Below, piece by piece: positions 59,895 to 64,000 of a DNA stretch of 64,000 nucleotides. The stretch comes from Streptomyces cinnamoneus. GTDB lineage: Bacteria; Actinomycetota; Actinomycetes; Streptomycetales; Streptomycetaceae. The position numbers and the translations under genes were made by a program. Positions within the stretch are counted from its first letter, which is position 1. Each line of letters begins with the position of its first letter. The DNA is taken from positions 1-64,000 of the forward strand of contig NZ_BMVB01000021.1 of assembly GCF_014650495.1 (NCBI RefSeq), read 5' to 3'. The notes beneath the pieces are model-generated. The model was given only the letters and a program-made list of their open reading frames with translations, was not told where the DNA came from and did no database searches.

Positions 59895-62800
59895 ATGCCC
59901 TCGTTCTGTCCCGCCTGTGGTTCCGAGTTCGTGCCTCAGGCGCGCTTCTGCATGAAGTGCGGCAAGGAGCGGCCGGAGGCGGAGGGGGCTGCCGCGGCGG
60001 CGACCGCGGGCGGTGCCGGTGCGGCCGCGTCCGCGGCGCCCGCGATGCCGTCCGCACCGCCGTCACGTCCGCCGGCCGTTCCGCCTGCCGTCGCTCCGCC
60101 CGGCGTTCACCCGGCGGCCGGGCCACCGGCTGCTCCGCCGCCGCCGTTCGCCCCGCCGGGGCCCGGGTACGCCCCCGGCCACGCCCCGTACGCCCCGCCC
60201 TCGCGCGGGACGCTGTTCCTGCGCCGGGCCTTCGGCGGCGACTGGGCGGGTTCGGCGAAGGCGGCGGCCTGGCCGACGGGTCTGCTGCTGGTCCTCGCGC
60301 TCGCGATATCGCTGCCGTCCCCCGACGGCTACGAGGAGGCCGGGCTCACCAACTGGTCCGACCGTTTCCAGGTCGTCATCGCCCTGCTGCTGCAGGGCCT
60401 GGGCGCGAGCCTGGACGTGGAGATGCGCAGTGGCGGCAGCCTGCTGTCGCTGTTCGTGCGGGGCAGCGGTTCGCTGTCCTTCTGGCCGCTGACCATCACC
60501 GCCCTGTGGGCGGGGGCCGTGGCCGTCGGCGCCCGGCGACTGCGCCGCTCGCGTCCCGCCGGTAGCGGCGGCGGCGCGGAGGCCACGCTGCGGATCGCGC
60601 TGCTGAACGCGGCGGTCGTGCTGGTCCTGGGCCTCTGCGGGCAGCCGGACCTCGACATGGTGACCGTCTCCACCACCCCTGTGCTTGCCGCCCTGTTCGC
60701 GGGCGCGCTGGCGGGTGCGGTGAGCGGCGCGGTGCTGTGCCGCGAGGAGGCGGCCGCGCGTCTGGGCGCCGGCGCACGGGTGGCCGTACGGGCGTGGGGC
60801 ACCGCGCTGCGCGCCCTGGGGCTGTCGGTCGCGCTGTGCGGCCTGATCGTGTTCGTGGTCATCGCCGCGCACCCCGACGAGGCGGGCGACTGGGCATGGG
60901 CCGGGGCGCTGCCCTTCCTGATCAACCTCGGCCTCATGGCGCTCGGTCTGTCCTGGGGCGCGGGTGTGGAGGGCTCCAACACCGAGCAGGGCCGGCACAA
61001 GAGCGACACCCTGGGCCTCACCGAGCTCGGTGACATGGCGGGCGGCTGGGCCCAGGCCGGCGCCGTGCTGGTGGGCATCGCGTGCGCGGTGATCCTGGCC
61101 GTACTGGCCGCACGCCGCTCGGCGGACCGGGTGGAGCAGGCGCTGTCGGGCGTGTTCTTCCTGGCGACGCTGTGGCTGCTGTCGTTCTTCTCCGGCGGCG
61201 CGATGGAGATGACGAGCGGCACGTCGTTCTCGTACCGCTCGCGCGGCATGGAGGGCGAGGTCGCGACGAACGCGGGCGAACTCCTGCTGTTCGGCCTCCT
61301 GTGGACGGCAGGAGCGATCCTCCTGTCCGCCGCCCTTGGCCGCCCCCGCGGCACGGCTGTCCTGCCCCACCCGCCGATGCCGGCTGCGCCGGCGTCCGTA
61401 CCGATGGCGCCGGGCACGGCGCCCGGCGCCGCCGCGTCGCCGGTGCCGGCCCGGCCGGCCGTACCGCCGGCCCACCCCGGGCCGGCTGCGCCGACCACCG
61501 CGCCCCTCCCCGCAGCCGTACCCCCGGTGGCTCCGGCCCCGCAGTCGGCGCCTGCTGCGCCGCCCGCGGGTGCGGTGAACGCAGCCGGCCAGCAGCCGGG
61601 CAGCGCCTCGGCCCCTGCCGGGGCGACCGCCCCCCAGTCGGCGCCTGCTGCGTCGCCCACGGGTGCGGTCAGTGCAGCCGGCCAGCAGCCGGGCGGTGCC
61701 TCGGCTCCCGCCGGGACGCCCGCCCTTGCCGGGACGCCCGCTCCGCAGTCGGTGCCTGCAGCGTCGCCCACGGGTGCGGTCAGTGCAGCCGGCCAGCAGT
61801 CCGGTGGCGCCTCGGCCCCCGCTGGGACGCCCGCCCTTGCCGGGGCGACCGCCCCCCAGTCGGCGCCCGCCGCGTCGCCCACGGGCGCGGTCAGTGCAGC
61901 CGGCCAGCAGTCCGGTGGCGCCTCGGCCCCCGCTGGGACGCCCGCCCAGCAGCCCGCCCTTGCCGGGGCGACCGGCCCGCAGTCGGCGCCTGCTGCGTCG
62001 CCCACGGGTGCGGTCAGTGCAGCCGGCCAGCAGTCCGGTGGCGCCTCGGCTCCCGCTGGGACGCCCGCCCAGCAGCCCGCCCCTGCCGGGGCCACCGCCC
62101 CGCAGCCCGCGCACGCCGCCTCCGCGGCGCCCGCTGCCTCCACCCCCTCCGCCCTCGACCCGGCGGCCGGTCGGCAGCTCGCCCCCGGGACCCTCGCGGG
62201 GACCGTTGCCGGGGCTCCCGCCGGGACCGCCCCCGGAACCCCCGCCGGGACCGCCCCCGGAACCCCCGCCGGGGCCTTCGGCCCCACTGCCTCCGCCTCC
62301 GCCCCCACCCCCACCCCCTCCGCCCTCGCCGGGGTCACCGCTCAGCAGCCGGTGCTGCCCCCGCAGGCCATCGGCGCCGCCGGGGCCGGGGCCGGTGCCG
62401 GAAAGCCGGTGCGGGCCGGGAGTCGGGTGTTGATGTGGGTGGCCATCGGGCTGGCGGCCTTTCTTGTCGGGGGCGTCGGTACCGCCGGAGTGATGCTCCT
62501 GCAGGAGCGCGACGCGAAGGACAGTGCCAAGGACCCGGCCGCCTCCGCCTCGCCGCAGGCCCCGCAGCAGGGGCCGGCGCCTTCGGGCGCCCCGTCGGGC
62601 TCCCCGGCTCCGTCCGCCTCCGCCTCCGCCGCCAGGCCCCGCCCGCCCCAGGGCGAGCCCCCCAAGGGCTACCAGCGGATGACCTCCCCCGAGGGCTTCT
62701 CCCTCGCCGTGCCCGAGTACTGGCAGCGCGAGAACCGCGGCAACAACCAGATCGACTACCACGGCCCCACCGGCCCCGGCCAGATCCGCATCGGCATCGG

Positions 62801-63110
62801 GCCGAGCGGCGGCAAGTCGTCGTACGACCACTTCCAGGAGATGGAGAAGCAGGTCTCCGCGCAGGAGGAGTACCGGCAGCTCAAGATGACGGCCAACACT
62901 TTCATGGGCCGTCCGGGCGCCCTGTGGGAGTGGACCTGGAAGGACAAGAACGGCGAGGTCATGCACGCCCTGAACCAGGCGTACGTGGACGAGAGCGGCA
63001 AGGAGTACGCGATCATGTTCTCCGAGCGCGAGCGCTTCTACCCGGAGGCCCGCAAGATCTTCGACACCGCCCTGCAGTTCTGGTGGGTCGGCCCGTACGA
63101 CGTGCGCTGA
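59895..63110 (+). CDS. Large zinc-ribbon multi-pass membrane protein with Ala/Pro repeats
   Basis: A 1071-residue protein. The zinc ribbon uses C5, C8, C19 and C22 (SFCPACGSEF, FCMKCG). A Pro/Ala linker precedes a multi-pass membrane domain of about 8 helices (from AAAWPTGLLLVLALAISL near residue 118 to LLLFGLLWTAGAILLSAAL). Residues ~500-790 are Ala/Pro repeats. One more membrane segment (VLMWVAIGLAAFLVGGVGTA near 845) leads to an outer C-terminal domain (YQRMTSPEGFSLAVPEYWQR). ATG 59895 follows GGAGG. No known function; perhaps an envelope sensor. Confidence 0.8.
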   Translation: MPSFCPACGSEFVPQARFCMKCGKERPEAEGAAAAATAGGAGAAASAAPAMPSAPPSRPPAVPPAVAPPGVHPAAGPPAAPPPPFAPPGPGYAPGHAPYAPPSRGTLFLRRAFGGDWAGSAKAAAWPTGLLLVLALAISLPSPDGYEEAGLTNWSDRFQVVIALLLQGLGASLDVEMRSGGSLLSLFVRGSGSLSFWPLTITALWAGAVAVGARRLRRSRPAGSGGGAEATLRIALLNAAVVLVLGLCGQPDLDMVTVSTTPVLAALFAGALAGAVSGAVLCREEAAARLGAGARVAVRAWGTALRALGLSVALCGLIVFVVIAAHPDEAGDWAWAGALPFLINLGLMALGLSWGAGVEGSNTEQGRHKSDTLGLTELGDMAGGWAQAGAVLVGIACAVILAVLAARRSADRVEQALSGVFFLATLWLLSFFSGGAMEMTSGTSFSYRSRGMEGEVATNAGELLLFGLLWTAGAILLSAALGRPRGTAVLPHPPMPAAPASVPMAPGTAPGAAASPVPARPAVPPAHPGPAAPTTAPLPAAVPPVAPAPQSAPAAPPAGAVNAAGQQPGSASAPAGATAPQSAPAASPTGAVSAAGQQPGGASAPAGTPALAGTPAPQSVPAASPTGAVSAAGQQSGGASAPAGTPALAGATAPQSAPAASPTGAVSAAGQQSGGASAPAGTPAQQPALAGATGPQSAPAASPTGAVSAAGQQSGGASAPAGTPAQQPAPAGATAPQPAHAASAAPAASTPSALDPAAGRQLAPGTLAGTVAGAPAGTAPGTPAGTAPGTPAGAFGPTASASAPTPTPSALAGVTAQQPVLPPQAIGAAGAGAGAGKPVRAGSRVLMWVAIGLAAFLVGGVGTAGVMLLQERDAKDSAKDPAASASPQAPQQGPAPSGAPSGSPAPSASASAARPRPPQGEPPKGYQRMTSPEGFSLAVPEYWQRENRGNNQIDYHGPTGPGQIRIGIGPSGGKSSYDHFQEMEKQVSAQEEYRQLKMTANTFMGRPGALWEWTWKDKNGEVMHALNQAYVDESGKEYAIMFSERERFYPEARKIFDTALQFWWVGPYDVR
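61536..62115 (+). repeat. Tandem 93-123-base repeats in the zinc-ribbon gene
   Basis: Five consecutive copies start near 61536, 61629, 61740, 61851 and 61974, with a decayed sixth near 62097. They encode units of 31-41 residues of the type APQSAPAASPTGAVSAAGQQ plus SGGASAPAGTPA and a variable end. Identity is high between copies, and unit length varies by whole codons. Confidence 0.85.
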
Positions 63111-63198
63111 CCCCTCCGGCCGCGTACGGCAACGGGCCGGGCCGGGCCGGAGCAGCCGGCCGGCAGACGGCCGGCAGACGGGAACGGCAGACGGGAAC

Positions 63199-63236
63199 GG
63201 ACGGGAACGGCGGTCGCCGACCTTCCGTTCCCGTCC
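63199..63236 (+). terminator. Hairpin before the reductase gene
   Basis: GGACGGGAACGG pairs with CCGTTCCCGTCC, 12 bp with a 14-base loop. Just upstream (63165-63210) are short direct repeats of GACGGGAACGG that share this arm. Confidence 0.7.
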
Positions 63237-63286
63237 GGCTCATAGACTCGGCGGCGACCAGTCCCTCGCCGAACGGGAGAGCCGCC

Positions 63287-64000
63287 GTGACCGAGTCCCC
63301 TACCGAACACAGCGCTGATGTGATCGTCGTCGGGGCCGGCCCGTCCGGCTCGACGACCGCGTACTACCTGGCCAAGGCCGGCCTCGACGTCCTCCTCCTG
63401 GAGAAGACGGCCTTCCCGCGCGAGAAGGTGTGCGGCGACGGCCTCACCCCGCGCGCCACCAAGCAGCTCGTGGCCATGGGCATCGACGTCTCCGAGGAAG
63501 CCGGCTGGCTGCGCAACAAGGGCCTGCGCATCATCGGCGGCGGTGTCCGCCTGGAGCTCGACTGGCCGGAGCTGGCCTCCTTCCCGGACTACGGACTGGT
63601 CCGCAAGCGCGACGACTTCGACGAGCAGCTCGCCCAGCAGGCCGTGAAGGCCGGCGCCCGGCTGTACGAGCGCTGCAACGTCGGCGCCCCCGTCGTCGAC
63701 GACCGCACCGGCCGCATCACCGGCGTCGAGGCGAAGCTGGGCGAGGAGAAGACCCCGGTCACGTTCCGCGCGCCGCTCGTCGTCGCCGCCGACGGCAACT
63801 CCTCCCGGCTCTCCCTCGGCATGGGCCTGCACCGCCGCGAGGACCGTCCGATGGGCGTGGCCGTCCGGACGTACTTCACCTCCCCGCGCCACGAGGACGA
63901 CTACCTGGAGTCCTGGCTGGAGCTGTGGGACCGGCGCGGGCCCCAGGACCGGCTGCTCCCGGGCTACGGCTGGATCTTCGGCATGGGCGACGGCACGAGC
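63287..64000 (+). CDS. menJ: Geranylgeranyl reductase family flavoprotein (menaquinone reductase MenJ-like), partial
   Basis: The first 238 residues are present; the gene runs off the right edge. FAD-binding VIVVGAGPSGSTTAYYLAKA and LLEKTAFPREKVCGDGLTPR, and AADGNSSRLSLGMG, are typical of geranylgeranyl reductases. In mycobacteria the MenJ member saturates one isoprene of menaquinone and sits near menG. Its place after ubiE here suggests the same job. Start GTG 63287 with GGGAGAG upstream. Lipid geranylgeranyl reduction is the alternative. Confidence 0.8.
   Translation, partial: MTESPTEHSADVIVVGAGPSGSTTAYYLAKAGLDVLLLEKTAFPREKVCGDGLTPRATKQLVAMGIDVSEEAGWLRNKGLRIIGGGVRLELDWPELASFPDYGLVRKRDDFDEQLAQQAVKAGARLYERCNVGAPVVDDRTGRITGVEAKLGEEKTPVTFRAPLVVAADGNSSRLSLGMGLHRREDRPMGVAVRTYFTSPRHEDDYLESWLELWDRRGPQDRLLPGYGWIFGMGDGTS

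Noticed and set aside
61536..62115. CRISPR-like array
   Set aside because: Repeats are in-frame coding units of 93-123 bases without unique spacers; they encode a protein repeat.
60063..62966. Long minus-strand open frame opposite the repeat protein
   Set aside because: Low-complexity Gly/Arg sequence mirroring the Ala/Pro repeats; no start region or domain.

Overview
The window is a high-GC actinobacterial chromosome segment, almost certainly Streptomyces or a close relative. It carries the developmental sigma factor pair bldN/rsbN, a BdtA-type small DNA-binding protein, Rex sitting directly upstream of hemA, a class I lysyl-tRNA synthetase, and most of the futalosine menaquinone pathway (mqnA, mqnC, mqnE and partner ubiA/D/X/E genes). 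GTG and TTG starts and 4-base start/stop overlaps are common. I see no prophage, insertion sequence, CRISPR array, tRNA gene or antibiotic cluster. The content is mainly core metabolism with a few accessory genes between blocks.

Layout. 1-130: the 3' end of a 5S rRNA and its terminator. 0.2-5.2 kb: acuC, a putative phosphatase, bdtA, the tiny ribosomal protein bS22, a nucleotide-sugar-type SDR and a PlsC-like acyltransferase. 5.3-9.3 kb (minus strand): glutaredoxin-like protein, HAD-IB hydrolase, bldN and its anti-sigma gene rsbN. 9.6-15.6 kb: the redox-controlled heme operon rex-hemA-hemC-hemD-hemB, with a clear Rex operator in front and overlapping cistrons. 15.7-21.7 kb: a HATPase regulator, argS, lysS and two DUF3558-type lipoproteins. 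21.9-26.2 kb: rtcB (RNA ligase) facing a free-standing LAGLIDADG endonuclease, then VOC, SDR, YnfA and a hypothetical protein.

26.4-34.2 kb: hemL, a phosphoglycerate-mutase-like phosphatase, a Tat-type deacetylase-fold lipoprotein, and the System II cytochrome c maturation operon tlpA-ccdA-resB-ccsB. 34.3-42.6 kb: a Uma2 nuclease, a START-like protein, a small PLDc_N membrane protein, then menaquinone genes ubiD-mqnP and ubiX-Lrp-mqnE-DUF4229, separated by a secreted lipoprotein. 42.7-51.1 kb: a dicarboxylate/glutamate symporter and a lipid cluster (TetR regulator, two FadD-like ligases, secreted lipase, AraC regulator). 51.2-64 kb: cspA, mqnA, a membrane-anchored esterase, a Ser/Thr kinase, mqnC, a short amidohydrolase-like protein, a second Uma2 nuclease, ubiE, a 1071-residue zinc-ribbon repeat membrane protein, and the start of a menaquinone (geranylgeranyl-type) reductase.

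How it fits together. The core theme is respiration: Rex-controlled heme synthesis, heme attachment to cytochrome c, and synthesis, methylation and likely side-chain reduction of menaquinone. mqnB and mqnD are not in the window. The most unusual item is the LAGLIDADG protein next to the RNA ligase gene. Other observations include a near-identical operator motif shared by the TetR gene and the lipase gene, a FadD-like ligase lacking the A10 lysine, a three-half-site operator over the symporter promoter, and a cspA leader that begins with a terminator-like hairpin.
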